Both the position numbers and the translations under genes were made by a program. Positions 47,757-57,214 of a DNA stretch of 64,000 nt are shown piece by piece. The DNA comes from Staphylococcus simiae (GTDB lineage: Bacteria; Bacillota; Bacilli; Staphylococcales; Staphylococcaceae), in NCBI RefSeq assembly GCF_017357005.1, contig NZ_CP071589.1, positions 2,542,001 to 2,606,000 of the forward strand. The letters are read 5' to 3'. Each line of letters opens with the position of its first letter. The first letter of the stretch is position 1. The notes under the pieces are model-generated. The model did no database searches. It was not told the origin of the DNA and saw nothing but the letters and a program-made list of their open reading frames with translations.

Positions 47757-48272
47757 ATGACTAACTTTACTTTTGACGGTGTACACAGCAGTATTGAATT
47801 TCAAATCAAACATTTAATGGTATCTAAGGTTAAAGGAACTTTTGAACAATTTGACGTAGCGCTTACAGGTGACATTAATGATTTAAGCTCATTACAAGCA
47901 ACTGCTACAATTATTCCAAGTTCAATCGATACTAAAAATGCAGATCGTGACAATCACTTACGTACTGGTGATTTCTTTGCAACTGATGAATTTGATAAAA
48001 TTACATTTGTAACTACATCTGTTACTGACAATACAGTAACTGGTAACTTAACAATTAAAGGTGTTACTCACGAAGAAACATTTGATGTTGAATTCAATGG
48101 TGTAAGTAAAAACCCTATGGACGGTTCACAAGTAACTGGCTTTATCGTAACTGGTAAAATCAACCGTGAATCTTATGACATGAGCTTTAACCAAGCTTTA
48201 GAAACAGGTGGCGTTATGTTAGGTAAAGACGTAAAATTCGAAGCTTCTGTAGAATTCGCAATTTCAGAGTAA
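47757..48272 (+). CDS. YceI-family lipid-binding protein
   Basis: 171-residue lipocalin-like YceI protein that binds polyisoprenoid or amide lipids in characterised homologues. Marks are FDGVHSSIEFQIKHLMVSKVKGTF (about 5-28), LRTGDFFATDEFDKITF and the C-terminal RESYDMSFN. No signal peptide, so it acts in the cytoplasm. GGAGG lies before the ATG. Codon use suggests good expression. Confidence 0.92.
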   Translation: MTNFTFDGVHSSIEFQIKHLMVSKVKGTFEQFDVALTGDINDLSSLQATATIIPSSIDTKNADRDNHLRTGDFFATDEFDKITFVTTSVTDNTVTGNLTIKGVTHEETFDVEFNGVSKNPMDGSQVTGFIVTGKINRESYDMSFNQALETGGVMLGKDVKFEASVEFAISE

Positions 48273-48283
48273 TATATTAATAG

Positions 48284-48317
48284 CAAAGAGAATCGCCGAG
48301 GCGATTCTCTTTTTTTA
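48284..48317 (+). terminator. yceI terminator
   Basis: AAAGAGAATCGCC-GAG-GCGATTCTCTTTTTTT, a strong hairpin with T tract. Confidence 0.95.
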
Positions 48318-48506
48318 TTTCTATTTAGTAAGTTGCAGCCTTTAACGTATGTAGCAAAAAGGATGCTGTACTTAATATGAAGCGAACAGCAGTAAGTAGC
48401 TGAATAATATGGTGGTCATAAAGCAATGTTTTACACCTCGGTCAGTCTACCCCGATTGAGATGACGACATGATATTGACAAAAATGAGGTTCATCTCACT
48501 CCGATT

Positions 48507-49478
48507 TTAATGAAATTGGAAGCTATGATGTCCTTTCGCAAAGCCATTTACAGTATATAACATCGAACCGCCACCCATTTCAATATCATTTGAACAAATA
48601 ATAAGTTGGTTCGTTCCAGGAATAAATTGTGGATGTGTCGAACGTAGCATATGTCCCTCATCACGTCCTGGTATTAAAATTTGTCCAATTGGATAACCTC
48701 GTTTGTTAAATACTAATACCCTTCCTTGACCATACATAGCAACATATAAGTTATCATCACTATCAATACAGCATGAATCAGGCCCTTCATGACCTGTAAA
48801 ATAATAAGGAATCGTTGCACCAAAAGGTTGAATTGTTACGCCATCATCTTCTAAGGCAATTCTATGTAAACGATTGGCTGTTGTTTCTGTAACCCATAAG
48901 ACTTTTTCGTCTGTGCTTAAAGCAATACCATTAGCGACACTAATGTTTTGAATGACAGGTGTAACAGTTTTAAAATCTGGTGATACGTAATATACGCCAC
49001 CCTCTGGTTTTGTCGAATAACCTCTGAAATCTGTAAAGTAGAAACCACCTTTACTATCAAAGACCATATCGTCAATACAATATTCGGTTGCAATATCATT
49101 AATAATATCTTGTTGATGTTGACCGTCTGGCGTTACTGCAAACATACCACCAGTAGACTTGAAATCTCCTAAATAACAAATAAACAGACGACCATCTTTA
49201 TGTATTTTAATTGCAGCTGGATGGTCTTTATTTGCTGTAAATTGACGTGTCACTTCTTTTGTTGCAGGGTCCACTTTAAAAATATTACCTTCAAAAACAT
49301 CTAATAAATACAATTGCCCCTGTTTATCAAAATTGAGACCTTCTAACTGTAACCCTTGGTCTGATATCTTAACCCAAGGTTCTGCAGTTATCGTTTGTAA
49401 TTCACTTTCTGTAACAATAGGTACGGCACTATTAGATTTCCCTGAATATACCAATGTAGGTAATTGCTGAGCTGTCAT
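48507..49478 (-). CDS. drp35: Lactonase Drp35
   Basis: 323-residue six-bladed beta-propeller calcium-dependent lactonase of the SMP-30/gluconolactonase family. In S. aureus it is induced by cell-wall drugs and bacitracin. Marks are [39 protein letters not shown] and [26 protein letters not shown]. The C-terminal half is nearly identical to the S. aureus protein I recall. The ATG at 49478 has AAGGAGG eleven bases upstream; the longer start is rejected. Confidence 0.94.
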   Translation of the reverse strand: MTAQQLPTLVYSGKSNSAVPIVTESELQTITAEPWVKISDQGLQLEGLNFDKQGQLYLLDVFEGNIFKVDPATKEVTRQFTANKDHPAAIKIHKDGRLFICYLGDFKSTGGMFAVTPDGQHQQDIINDIATEYCIDDMVFDSKGGFYFTDFRGYSTKPEGGVYYVSPDFKTVTPVIQNISVANGIALSTDEKVLWVTETTANRLHRIALEDDGVTIQPFGATIPYYFTGHEGPDSCCIDSDDNLYVAMYGQGRVLVFNKRGYPIGQILIPGRDEGHMLRSTHPQFIPGTNQLIICSNDIEMGGGSMLYTVNGFAKGHHSFQFH

Positions 49479-49721
49479 AATGTTATGTTCCTCCTTTGTC
49501 ATGCTATTTAAATTTTAACAGAACTTCATTTCTTTATTTATGTTATCGCTTTCATATTTATATTTTATCAGTCTTATGGAGGATTTATAAGCTCATTCAT
49601 TGAAACATTAAATTACTTTGTTAAAATAATATAATGGTAAAAGTATGAAATCTGAATGTTTTTGCATTACGTAAATACACAAGGTTAATATTTATCGTCA
49701 TAGTAAGAAGGAGAATGAGAT

Positions 49722-50678
49722 ATGGACTATAGAGTTCTTTTATATTATAAATACACAACAATTGAGGACCCCGAAACATTCGCAGCTGATCATTTAGCAT
49801 TCTGTAAAGCGCATAATTTAAAGGGTAGAATCTTAGTATCAACAGAAGGTATTAATGGTACACTGTCTGGTACAAAAGAAGAAACTGATCAATATATCGA
49901 GCATATGCATGCTGATGAACGTTTTAAAGATATGGTTTTTAAAATTGATGAAGCAGACGGCCATGCCTTTAAAAAAATGCATGTTAGACCTCGTAAGGAA
50001 ATTGTCGCTTTAGACTTAGAGGAAGATGTCGACCCACGTCAAACAACTGGTAAATATTTATCACCTAGTGAGTTTAAAGAGGCACTTGAAGACGATGATA
50101 CCGTGATTATTGATGCTCGTAATGACTATGAATTTGATTTAGGTCATTTTCGTGGTGCAATTCGTCCAGATATTACACGTTTTAGAGACTTACCAGACTG
50201 GATTAAAGATCACGAAGATATGCTTGAAGGTAAGAAGATTGTCACATATTGTACTGGTGGTATTCGTTGCGAAAAATTCTCTGGCTGGTTAGTCAAAGAA
50301 GGCTTCGAGGATGTGGCACAACTTCATGGTGGTATTGCAACATATGGTAAAGATCCTGAAACGAGAGGCCAATATTGGGACGGTAAAATGTATGTCTTTG
50401 ACGAACGCATCAGCGTAGATGTCAACCATGTAGATCGTACTGTTATCGGTAAAGAATGGTTTGATGGCACACCATGTGAACGTTATATCAACTGTTCAAA
50501 CCCTGAATGTAATAAACAAATTCTTGTATCTGAAGAAAATGAAGCTAAATATTTAGGTGCTTGCTCTTATGATTGTGCTAAACATGAACGTAATCGTTAT
50601 GTTGCTAAACATCATATTAGTAACGAAGAGTGGCAACGTCGTCTAGAAAACTTTGATCAAGAACATCAACACGCTTAA
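49722..50678 (+). CDS. trhO: tRNA uridine-34 hydroxylase, rhodanese-like
   Basis: 318-residue protein of the UPF0176/YceA family. An N-terminal acylphosphatase-like domain (about 1-95) is followed by a rhodanese domain (about 115-215) with active Cys in [14 protein letters not shown]. The C-terminal zinc-like Cys set is [15 protein letters not shown] and CSYDCAKHE. TrhO makes 5-hydroxyuridine at tRNA position 34 using oxygen. Single gene with its own terminator. Confidence 0.93.
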   Translation: MDYRVLLYYKYTTIEDPETFAADHLAFCKAHNLKGRILVSTEGINGTLSGTKEETDQYIEHMHADERFKDMVFKIDEADGHAFKKMHVRPRKEIVALDLEEDVDPRQTTGKYLSPSEFKEALEDDDTVIIDARNDYEFDLGHFRGAIRPDITRFRDLPDWIKDHEDMLEGKKIVTYCTGGIRCEKFSGWLVKEGFEDVAQLHGGIATYGKDPETRGQYWDGKMYVFDERISVDVNHVDRTVIGKEWFDGTPCERYINCSNPECNKQILVSEENEAKYLGACSYDCAKHERNRYVAKHHISNEEWQRRLENFDQEHQHA

Positions 50679-50716
50679 TAAACGTATACTCAGTGAGTAA
50701 AACGTAAAATTTTAAC

Positions 50717-50759
50717 AGACAATTTCTATTGAACATTGATAGAAATTGTCTGTTTTTTA
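50717..50759 (+). terminator. trhO terminator
   Basis: AGACAATTTCTAT / ATAGAAATTGTCT hairpin followed by GTTTTTTAT. Confidence 0.93.
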
Positions 50760-50803
50760 TATGTCCGCTTCAAGTTATCAATTAGCATTGTAGTGTCTTA
50801 GTT

Positions 50804-50874
50804 GGTTCTCTCACAAATTGAACTGATACATAATGATTCACCTTTTTATTTATTAGTCTAAAAAATTGAGAACT
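50804..50874 (+). repeat. 70-bp palindromic intergenic repeat, copy 2
   Basis: Second copy of the element at 14337-14406, same strand, with the shared run ACTGATACATAAT and the same outer ends GGTTCTC/GAGAAC. It lies between trhO and pcp. Confidence 0.75.
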
Positions 50875-50957
50875 TCAATGTTTGGCTTTGTCGTTTTTAT
50901 GATGGCTTCTTGCTATACTGACACTATCTTACAATAATAAAATTCGAGGTGTTAAAC

Positions 50958-51596
50958 ATGCATATACTAGTAACGGGCTTTGAACCTTTTGAACAAAATG
51001 AAATCAATCCATCATGGGAAGCAGTCAAATTATTAGATGATACACTTGGTTCACATACTATTACTAAACGACAACTTCCTACATCATTTGTTGAATCAGA
51101 AAAAGTACTTGATCATCTAATTGAAACTGAACATTATGATGCGATTGTTGCAATTGGCCAAGCAGGTGGAAGGGATGCGATTACTCCTGAACGTATTGGT
51201 ATTAATTTAGATGATGCTAGAATTCCAGATAATAGTGGTGATCAACCTAGCGATAAAACGATAAAATTAGACGGTGCGAATGCTTATTTTTCAAATTTAC
51301 CAGTCAAAGCTATGACACAGGCAATAAAAGCTGCTGGCTTGCCTAGTCAATTATCCAATAGTGCTGGCACTTTTGTATGTAATCACGTCTTATATTATCT
51401 CGGCTACTTACAAGCAACTAAGTATCCGTGGCTTCGTTTTGGCTTTATTCATGTCCCTTACTTATCACAACAAATCATCGACAAACCCGACACACCAGCG
51501 ATGTCACTAGATGATATCGTCAAAGGTTTGACAGCTGCACTGCAAGTTATACATCACGATGAGCATCATCATTTAGCATTGGGGACCACTGAATAA
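50958..51596 (+). CDS. pcp: Pyrrolidone-carboxylate peptidase
   Basis: 212-residue cysteine peptidase that removes N-terminal pyroglutamate. Starts [12 protein letters not shown]. The Glu motif is [22 protein letters not shown], the catalytic Cys is in [11 protein letters not shown] and the His in FIHVPYL. The ATG at 50958 follows GAGGTG. Standard length; cytoplasmic. Confidence 0.96.
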   Translation: MHILVTGFEPFEQNEINPSWEAVKLLDDTLGSHTITKRQLPTSFVESEKVLDHLIETEHYDAIVAIGQAGGRDAITPERIGINLDDARIPDNSGDQPSDKTIKLDGANAYFSNLPVKAMTQAIKAAGLPSQLSNSAGTFVCNHVLYYLGYLQATKYPWLRFGFIHVPYLSQQIIDKPDTPAMSLDDIVKGLTAALQVIHHDEHHHLALGTTE

Positions 51597-51667
51597 TGAT
51601 TGCTATGTTTATTACTGATATTAAAAATAACGCTCTTTTAAATTAATGATACTTTAGCATTGTCATT

Positions 51668-51693
51668 GTCTAATATACTAATAAAACGGGTAT
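51668..51693 (+). promoter_or_regulatory. Probable sigma-B promoter of the DinB-like gene
   Basis: GTCTAA, 14-base spacer, GGGTAT, close to the staphylococcal SigB consensus GTTTAA-N12-15-GGGTAT, 40 bp before the start. Confidence 0.6.
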
Positions 51694-51732
51694 ATGCATT
51701 AAATAATACTTTATAAACAAGGAGTAATGATG

Positions 51733-52194
51733 ATGACTACAAAAACAGTATTTGATGTTATTAATACCGGAGTTGGTTACATTACCAACGTCTATGATAA
51801 TTGGAATATCGCTGAAGTGTTAGATCAACAACATAATGTTTTTCCAAATACATTACATTGGCAATTTGGGCATGTGCTAACTATTTTTGAATCAGCATTA
51901 TCTGTTGCTGGCAAGCAAAACATTGATGTCGATCACTATAAACAACTTTTCGGTTATGGTTCTAAACCTGCTGATTGGGGAGAAGATGTTCCTACAATCG
52001 ACGACATATTAGCGGCCATTAAAACATTACCGGAACGTGCACAGCAGCTTACAGCTGAAGACTTAGCCATTGAATTACCTCAACCAGTTGCTGGTTGTAA
52101 CAATTTGGAAGAATTATTAGTATTGAATGCTATTCATATACCTTTACACGCTGGCAAAATTGAAGAAATGTCTCGCGTATTAAGAAATGAATAA
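51733..52194 (+). CDS. DinB-superfamily protein
   Basis: 153-residue four-helix protein of the DinB/YfiT fold. Metal-ligand-like histidines occur in LHWQFGHV (about 42) and in NAIHIPLHAGKIEEM (about 136-141). Homologues include bacillithiol S-transferase BstA and DUF664 thiol transferases, so a thiol-linked detoxification role is possible. Of three consecutive ATGs the third, at 51733, has the best spacing to GGAG. A SigB-like promoter suggests general stress control. Confidence 0.8.
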   Translation: MTTKTVFDVINTGVGYITNVYDNWNIAEVLDQQHNVFPNTLHWQFGHVLTIFESALSVAGKQNIDVDHYKQLFGYGSKPADWGEDVPTIDDILAAIKTLPERAQQLTAEDLAIELPQPVAGCNNLEELLVLNAIHIPLHAGKIEEMSRVLRNE

Positions 52195-52204
52195 CAGCTT
52201 AATG

Positions 52205-52237
52205 ACTCACCGTTAAATTACTAGCGGTGAGTTTTTG
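52205..52237 (+). terminator. DinB-like gene terminator
   Basis: ACTCACCG ... CGGTGAGT hairpin followed by TTTTTG. Confidence 0.9.
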
Positions 52238-52280
52238 TATGTTAATGATTAACTCAATGTAAGGTTATAGTAATTTATAT

Positions 52281-52306
52281 TTTTGTAATTATATAATTTT
52301 ACAAAA
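52281..52306. promoter_or_regulatory. Dyad TTTTGTAA-N10-TTACAAAA upstream of the DASS gene
   Basis: Perfect 8-bp arms with an AT-rich 10-base spacer, 89 bp before the transporter start. Probably an operator; the regulator is unknown. Confidence 0.45.
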
Positions 52307-52394
52307 TAATCTAAATAACTACTGTACATATATTGAGATTAATATTATTCTGAGTTTAAATAAGTATTTAAAATAGAAAGAAGGACCACACTTT

Positions 52395-53813
52395 ATGAAA
52401 AATACAGTAAAATATCGTAAATTTATACTCCCTATCATTATCGGTTTACTTATTTTTGCATTAACCCCTGTAAAACCTGAAGCTGTGGATACTCAAGCAT
52501 GGTATATGTTTGCTATTTTTGTAGCTACAATCATTGCTTGTATTACACAACCTATGCCAATTGGTGCAGTATCAATGATCGGCTTTACCGTTATGGTACT
52601 TATAGGTATTATCGATATGAAGACTGCTGTACTTGGTTTTGGTAACAATAGCATTTGGCTTATTGCAATGGCATTTTTCATTTCTAGAGGTTTTGTTAAA
52701 ACAGGTCTCGGTCGACGTATCGCTTTACAATTTGTGCGTCTCTTCGGTAAAAAAACATTAGGTCTTGCTTATTCATTAGTAGGCGTTGATTTAATATTAG
52801 CACCTGCAACACCAAGTAATACTGCACGTGCCGGTGGTATTATGTTTCCTATTATTAAATCATTGTCAGAGTCATTTGGTTCAAACCCTAAAGATGGTAC
52901 TGAGCGTAAAATGGGAGCATTTTTAATATTTACAGAGTTTCAAGGTAACTTAATTACTGCAGCAATGTTTTTAACTGCTATGGCTGGAAACCCGTTAGCT
53001 CAAAATTTGGCATCTAGTACAGCCAACATTCATATTACATGGATGAATTGGTTTTTAGCAGCTTTAGTACCTGGACTAGTGTCTTTAATCGTTGTACCTT
53101 TTATTATTTATAAAATGTATCCTCCCACTGTTAAAGAAACGCCTAACGCTAAAAGTTGGGCTGAAAATGAGCTTGCGACTATGGGTAAAATATCTTTAGC
53201 TGAAAAATTTATGATTGGTATTTTTATCATTTCTTTAGGATTATGGATTGTTGGCAGCTTTATTAATGTTGATGCCACGTTGACAGCATTTATCGCTTTA
53301 GCTTTATTGCTATTGACAGGTGTCTTATCATGGCAAGATATCTTAAACGAAACAGGCGCTTGGAATACGTTAGTATGGTTCTCTGTACTTGTCTTAATGG
53401 CAGATCAATTAAATAAATTAGGATTTATTCCTTGGCTTAGTAAAAGTATCGCCACAAGTTTAGGTGGTTTAAGTTGGCCAATCGTGATCATTATTTTAAT
53501 TATATTTTACTTCTATTCTCATTATTTATTTGCAAGTTCCACAGCACACGTCAGTGCTATGTATGCAGCCTTGCTAGGTGTTGCTATAGCAGCTGGAGCA
53601 CCGCCATTATTTAGTGCATTAATCCTAGGTTTCTTTGGTAATTTAATGGCATCTACAACACATTATAGTAGTGGTCCAGCACCTATTCTTTTTTCTTCAG
53701 GCTACGTGACGCAAAAACGTTGGTGGACAATGAACTTTGTTCTAGGTTTGGTTTACTTTATTATTTGGATTGGTCTAGGCTCCCTATGGATGAAGATGTT
53801 AGGTATTTTCTAG
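52395..53813 (+). CDS. DASS/SLC13 anion transporter
   Basis: 472-residue membrane carrier with about 12 helices, close to plastidic 2-oxoglutarate/malate translocator and CitT types. Duplicated substrate/sodium signatures are PATPSNTARAGG (about 139-150) and FASSTAHVSAMY (about 380-391). It should move dicarboxylates or related anions by sodium symport or exchange. It has its own terminator and an upstream dyad. Confidence 0.9.
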   Translation: MKNTVKYRKFILPIIIGLLIFALTPVKPEAVDTQAWYMFAIFVATIIACITQPMPIGAVSMIGFTVMVLIGIIDMKTAVLGFGNNSIWLIAMAFFISRGFVKTGLGRRIALQFVRLFGKKTLGLAYSLVGVDLILAPATPSNTARAGGIMFPIIKSLSESFGSNPKDGTERKMGAFLIFTEFQGNLITAAMFLTAMAGNPLAQNLASSTANIHITWMNWFLAALVPGLVSLIVVPFIIYKMYPPTVKETPNAKSWAENELATMGKISLAEKFMIGIFIISLGLWIVGSFINVDATLTAFIALALLLLTGVLSWQDILNETGAWNTLVWFSVLVLMADQLNKLGFIPWLSKSIATSLGGLSWPIVIIILIIFYFYSHYLFASSTAHVSAMYAALLGVAIAAGAPPLFSALILGFFGNLMASTTHYSSGPAPILFSSGYVTQKRWWTMNFVLGLVYFIIWIGLGSLWMKMLGIF

Positions 53814-53860
53814 TGTGAATCTCATTTTATTAAAATATAAATCAATAACGAAACACTTTG

Positions 53861-53893
53861 ATGCTTGCGTATAAACCATGCGCAAGCATTTGT
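53861..53893 (+). terminator. DASS gene terminator
   Basis: ATGCTTGCG ... TGCGCAAGCAT stem followed by TTGTT; the T tract is short. Confidence 0.6.
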
Positions 53894-53919
53894 TATCATA
53901 ATAATGTAATTAAATGTGT

Positions 53920-53992
53920 GTACCTCCATTTAAGCATCGTAGTATATGGTGGATACTAGCTATATAGTTAGTTACAACTCTGATAGAGGTAC
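53920..53992. other. Structured intergenic element
   Basis: GTACCTC and GAGGTAC close a 73-bp segment containing TAGTAT...ATACTA and CTATATAG pairings. It sits between two terminators of convergent genes and has no ORF. It may be a small RNA or an old palindromic repeat. Confidence 0.35.
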
Positions 53993-54030
53993 GTCTAAGG
54001 ACACTCTAAAATGATGGCGATTGTCATATT

Positions 54031-54066
54031 AAAAGCGACTTTTCAACACCTGAAAAGTCGCTTTTA
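54031..54066. terminator. Bidirectional terminator
   Basis: AAAAGCGACTTTTCA-ACACC-TGAAAAGTCGCTTTT, a perfect 15-bp stem just behind rarD (minus strand). Confidence 0.9.
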
Positions 54067-54075
54067 ATATATGAT

Positions 54076-54978
54076 CTATTTCGTTACCGGATTATTCTTA
54101 ATTTTAATGTATTGGGACAGACTGTATAAGATAATACCAATCCAAATAAATATAAATGTAATTAATTGATGAACATCAAATGGTTCTTTAAAAACAAATA
54201 CCCCTAGAACAAACATAATGGTTGGACCTACATATTGAATAAAACCTGTTAACGATAATGGAATACGTTTTGCTCCTGCAGAAAATAGTATCAATGGTAT
54301 GGCAGTGATCGCACCTGAAAATAATAACCAAAAAGATGAGACATTCATGCCAAATGACATATCGTGATGTTGCCATAAATAAATAACATAAATTAATCCA
54401 GCTGGTGCTGTCACAATACATTCTATCGTAATACTACTAATTGCATCGATATGTACTACTTTCTTCAATAATCCATAGACACCAAATGTTAAAGCTAACA
54501 TGATTGAGACAATCGGAAACTCTCCAATTTCAATTGTCATATATAGTACACCAATAAAGGCAAATAGTATGGCTAGCCATTCAAATTTATTAAATCTTTC
54601 TTTTAAGAAAATTAATGCCAGTAAAATGCTAACAAGTGGATTAATATAATAGCCTAAACTAGATTGTAGGACGTGACCATTAGTCACTGCCCAAATAAAA
54701 GTTCCCCAATTTAATGTGATAATATATCCTGCAATGATAATAGTGATGAGTTGTATTGGATGCGTGAATAATTGATGCACATCTCTTTGAAACGCATGAC
54801 GTTGCTTCTTCCCTGCAACAATAATCAACAACATGAATATCATAGAAAATATAATACGAAATGCTAAAATTTCAAAGGCACCAATGCCACTAATTAAATC
54901 CCAATATATTGGTAAGATACCCCACAGTACATATGCACTTAAAGCAAATAATATACCATTTCTATATTCTGTATTCAT
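54076..54978 (-). CDS. rarD: EamA/RarD-type transporter
   Basis: 300-residue membrane protein with ten helices in two EamA repeats. RarD marks are SAYVLWGILPIYWDLI near the N-terminus, LNWGTFIWAVTNGHVLQSSLGYYINPL (about 93-119) and FIQYVGPTIMF. RarD was named for chloramphenicol sensitivity in other bacteria; its substrate is not known. Monocistronic. Confidence 0.9.
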   Translation of the reverse strand: MNTEYRNGILFALSAYVLWGILPIYWDLISGIGAFEILAFRIIFSMIFMLLIIVAGKKQRHAFQRDVHQLFTHPIQLITIIIAGYIITLNWGTFIWAVTNGHVLQSSLGYYINPLVSILLALIFLKERFNKFEWLAILFAFIGVLYMTIEIGEFPIVSIMLALTFGVYGLLKKVVHIDAISSITIECIVTAPAGLIYVIYLWQHHDMSFGMNVSSFWLLFSGAITAIPLILFSAGAKRIPLSLTGFIQYVGPTIMFVLGVFVFKEPFDVHQLITFIFIWIGIILYSLSQYIKIKNNPVTK

Positions 54979-55125
54979 AAGATCCCCCCCTTAATATCAA
55001 ATTATTGCTATTCTTAAAATTTTAACATTTATTGCAATAGTATGGTATTTTGATTTTATTAATAATTATTAATTCTAAATATTTTAAAATTATTCTGAAC
55101 GCTACTACATTGACGATATTTTATA

Positions 55126-55149
55126 ATTTAAACCTGTTAAAACGGGTAT
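55126..55149 (+). promoter_or_regulatory. Probable sigma-B promoter of the HhH fusion gene
   Basis: ATTTAA, 12-base spacer, GGGTAT, 31 bp before the ATG. The AAAACGGGTATAT core is shared with the site at 51668-51693. Confidence 0.6.
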
Positions 55150-55179
55150 ATTTCAACAAAGACTGGAGGATGACATAGA

Positions 55180-55776
55180 ATGACAAATTTACCCAAAATT
55201 GGGCAACCCGCTTCTAGAGCACTACAACGTGAAGATATTACCTGTTTAGAAGATGTCACACATTTTTCAAAGGCTTATCTTCTTAGTTTACATGGTGTTG
55301 GACCTAAAGCCATTGCTTTAATTGAAGCGTCATTACGTAAGTACAATCTGCATTTTAATGGTGTAAGGCCAACACAACCTATCTCGTTAACCATACAACA
55401 TACATATACCCATACTGCTAAAACTCAAAAAATGTTTGATTTCGTAGTAGCTACAGCTTCTTTAGATATTGATGTGTTACGTCGCATCGTTACTGATCAT
55501 TTTATTTGGAAGATACCAGGCACTATAGAAATCCACGGTGTACAAATCTTGCTGCAACAATTATCATCACAACCAAAAGTCACTAGCATTGATATTATAT
55601 CTATCTTAACAGATGGAAATTTAGGATCTTTGCAAGGTGTGCAAACATTAGAGAATGATGCTCAAGTTTATTTTGCAACTTTCTTTGAATTTGACAATGA
55701 TTCAGATAATGCCAATATCACTAAAGCAACAACCTACGAACATGTTACTGAATCACTAGCACACAATTCAATTTAA
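55180..55776 (+). CDS. HhH domain fused to an NTF2-like domain
   Basis: 198-residue protein. Residues 1-57 (PKIGQPASRALQREDITCLEDV ... LSLHGVGPKAIALIEASLRKY) form a helix-hairpin-helix pair like the RNA polymerase alpha C-terminal domain and related stand-alone proteins. Residues about 82-185 look like a SnoaL/NTF2-like ligand barrel (FDFVVATASLDIDVLRRIVTDHFIWKIPGT). This could join nucleic-acid or polymerase binding to small-molecule sensing. GGAGG precedes the ATG and a SigB-like promoter lies upstream. Function unknown. Confidence 0.75.
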   Translation: MTNLPKIGQPASRALQREDITCLEDVTHFSKAYLLSLHGVGPKAIALIEASLRKYNLHFNGVRPTQPISLTIQHTYTHTAKTQKMFDFVVATASLDIDVLRRIVTDHFIWKIPGTIEIHGVQILLQQLSSQPKVTSIDIISILTDGNLGSLQGVQTLENDAQVYFATFFEFDNDSDNANITKATTYEHVTESLAHNSI

Positions 55777-55929
55777 CTTAATTACAACAGTCAAACTTTA
55801 CACACAATCATTAATTTTTTTAATTAATTTGTCTAACATTTTTGTCATACTCAATTATTATTATAGAATACGCTAACAACATGGTATATGATTAGTCATT
55901 ATAAATGGAAAGAAGGCTTTTATTTAATA

Positions 55930-56940
55930 ATGTTTAATAATCAACGTTTATCTTGGCTACCATATATTATCGTTGTGGTGATTTTACATATGATAGGTTT
56001 TAGTTTCTTATGGATTGCTGGTCGAGACCATCACATCTTAATTGGCATGGGTATTCTAGCTTATACTTTAGGTTTAAGACATGCATTTGATGCCGATCAT
56101 ATTGCAGCAATTGATAACACTGTCCGTAAATTGTTACAACAACGCAGAGATCCTGTCGGTGTAGGCTTTTATTTTTCTATTGGGCACTCTTCAGTAGTCT
56201 TTTTAATGGCTGTGTTTTTAGGTGTTTCTGTAAAATGGGCACAACATGAACTACCTCATTTTCAAGATATTGGTGGCACGATTGGCACCCTAGTTTCTGG
56301 TTTCTTTTTAGTATTAATTGGTGTACTTAATCTTATTATTTTAGTATCTCTGATTAAACTTTTCGCTAAATTACGACGCGAACATATCGAAGATGAAGAA
56401 GTAGACCAACTTCTTGAAGCACGAGGCTTTGTCAGCCGTTTTGTAGGGCCATATTTTAAAGTTATTAGTCGTAGTTGGCACGTCTTGCCACTTGGCTTCT
56501 TATTTGGTTTAGGATTTGATACTGCCAGTGAAATTGCTTTATTAGCACTGTCTTCAGGTGCATCACAACAAGCTATTTCACTTATTGGTATTCTATCATT
56601 ACCGATTTTGTTTGCTTCGGGTATGAGTTTATTAGATACATTAGACGGTATCGTTATGAAGTCAGCTTATAATTGGGCTTTCTTTAATCCAATACGTAAA
56701 ATTTATTACAATATAACGATAACAGCTATTTCAGTTATTGCTGCTTTAGTGATAGGTATGATTGAATTATTACAAATTTTAGCGGACAAACTGAATTTAC
56801 ATGGCTCATTTTGGACATTTATTCAAAGTATTCAATTTGATTATTTAGGTTACATCTTAGTTGCGTTATTCTTAATTACGTGGTTAATTTCAAGCTTAAT
56901 TTGGAAATTCGGTAACATTGAACATCGCTGGGCAAAATAA
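55930..56940 (+). CDS. nixA: Nickel/cobalt permease of the NixA/HoxN family
   Basis: 336-residue membrane permease with about eight helices. The nickel signatures are LGLRHAFDADHIAAIDNT (helix II, HX4DH) and LGFDTASEIALLALS (about 208-222), with GVGFYFSIGHSSVVF between. It supplies nickel, in S. aureus for urease. The start at 55930 (MFNNQRLSWLP) matches the family; the upstream ATG at 55888 lacks a ribosome binding site. No urease gene is in the window. Confidence 0.9.
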   Translation: MFNNQRLSWLPYIIVVVILHMIGFSFLWIAGRDHHILIGMGILAYTLGLRHAFDADHIAAIDNTVRKLLQQRRDPVGVGFYFSIGHSSVVFLMAVFLGVSVKWAQHELPHFQDIGGTIGTLVSGFFLVLIGVLNLIILVSLIKLFAKLRREHIEDEEVDQLLEARGFVSRFVGPYFKVISRSWHVLPLGFLFGLGFDTASEIALLALSSGASQQAISLIGILSLPILFASGMSLLDTLDGIVMKSAYNWAFFNPIRKIYYNITITAISVIAALVIGMIELLQILADKLNLHGSFWTFIQSIQFDYLGYILVALFLITWLISSLIWKFGNIEHRWAK

Positions 56941-56947
56941 TATTGAG

Positions 56948-56986
56948 CATCCTGATGATTAACATCATTCATCAGGATGTTTTTTG
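56948..56986 (+). terminator. nixA terminator
   Basis: CATCCTGATGA ... TCATCAGGATG hairpin followed by TTTTTTG. Confidence 0.93.
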
Positions 56987-56991
56987 TGTTT

Positions 56992-57106
56992 AAAATGATG
57001 ATAAATCAACGTTTTATAATACAAACAGTTACTGCCAATCGTAAAAATTTATTATAGAATTTTTTGACTCATACGCTTTGAATGTAAAATGAGCATTTAT
57101 ATTGGG
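56992..57106. repeat. Degenerate staphylococcal repeat fragment
   Basis: AAAATGATGATAAATCAACG ... ACAGTTACTGCCAA aligns with AAAATGGTGATTTATCAACG ... ACAGTTACTGCCAA inside the repeat at 17824-18108 (about 18020-18066). The GGGACA/TGTCCC outer arms are not preserved, so this looks like a decayed copy. Confidence 0.55.
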
Positions 57107-57214
57107 CAAATAAGAGGCTTATAACAAATTGCAGAATCCATATAATCTCTAATTAATTGACTTTAATATACTAAAGGCTATACTTAACAGACATTATATT
57201 AAAGGAGTTATGTT

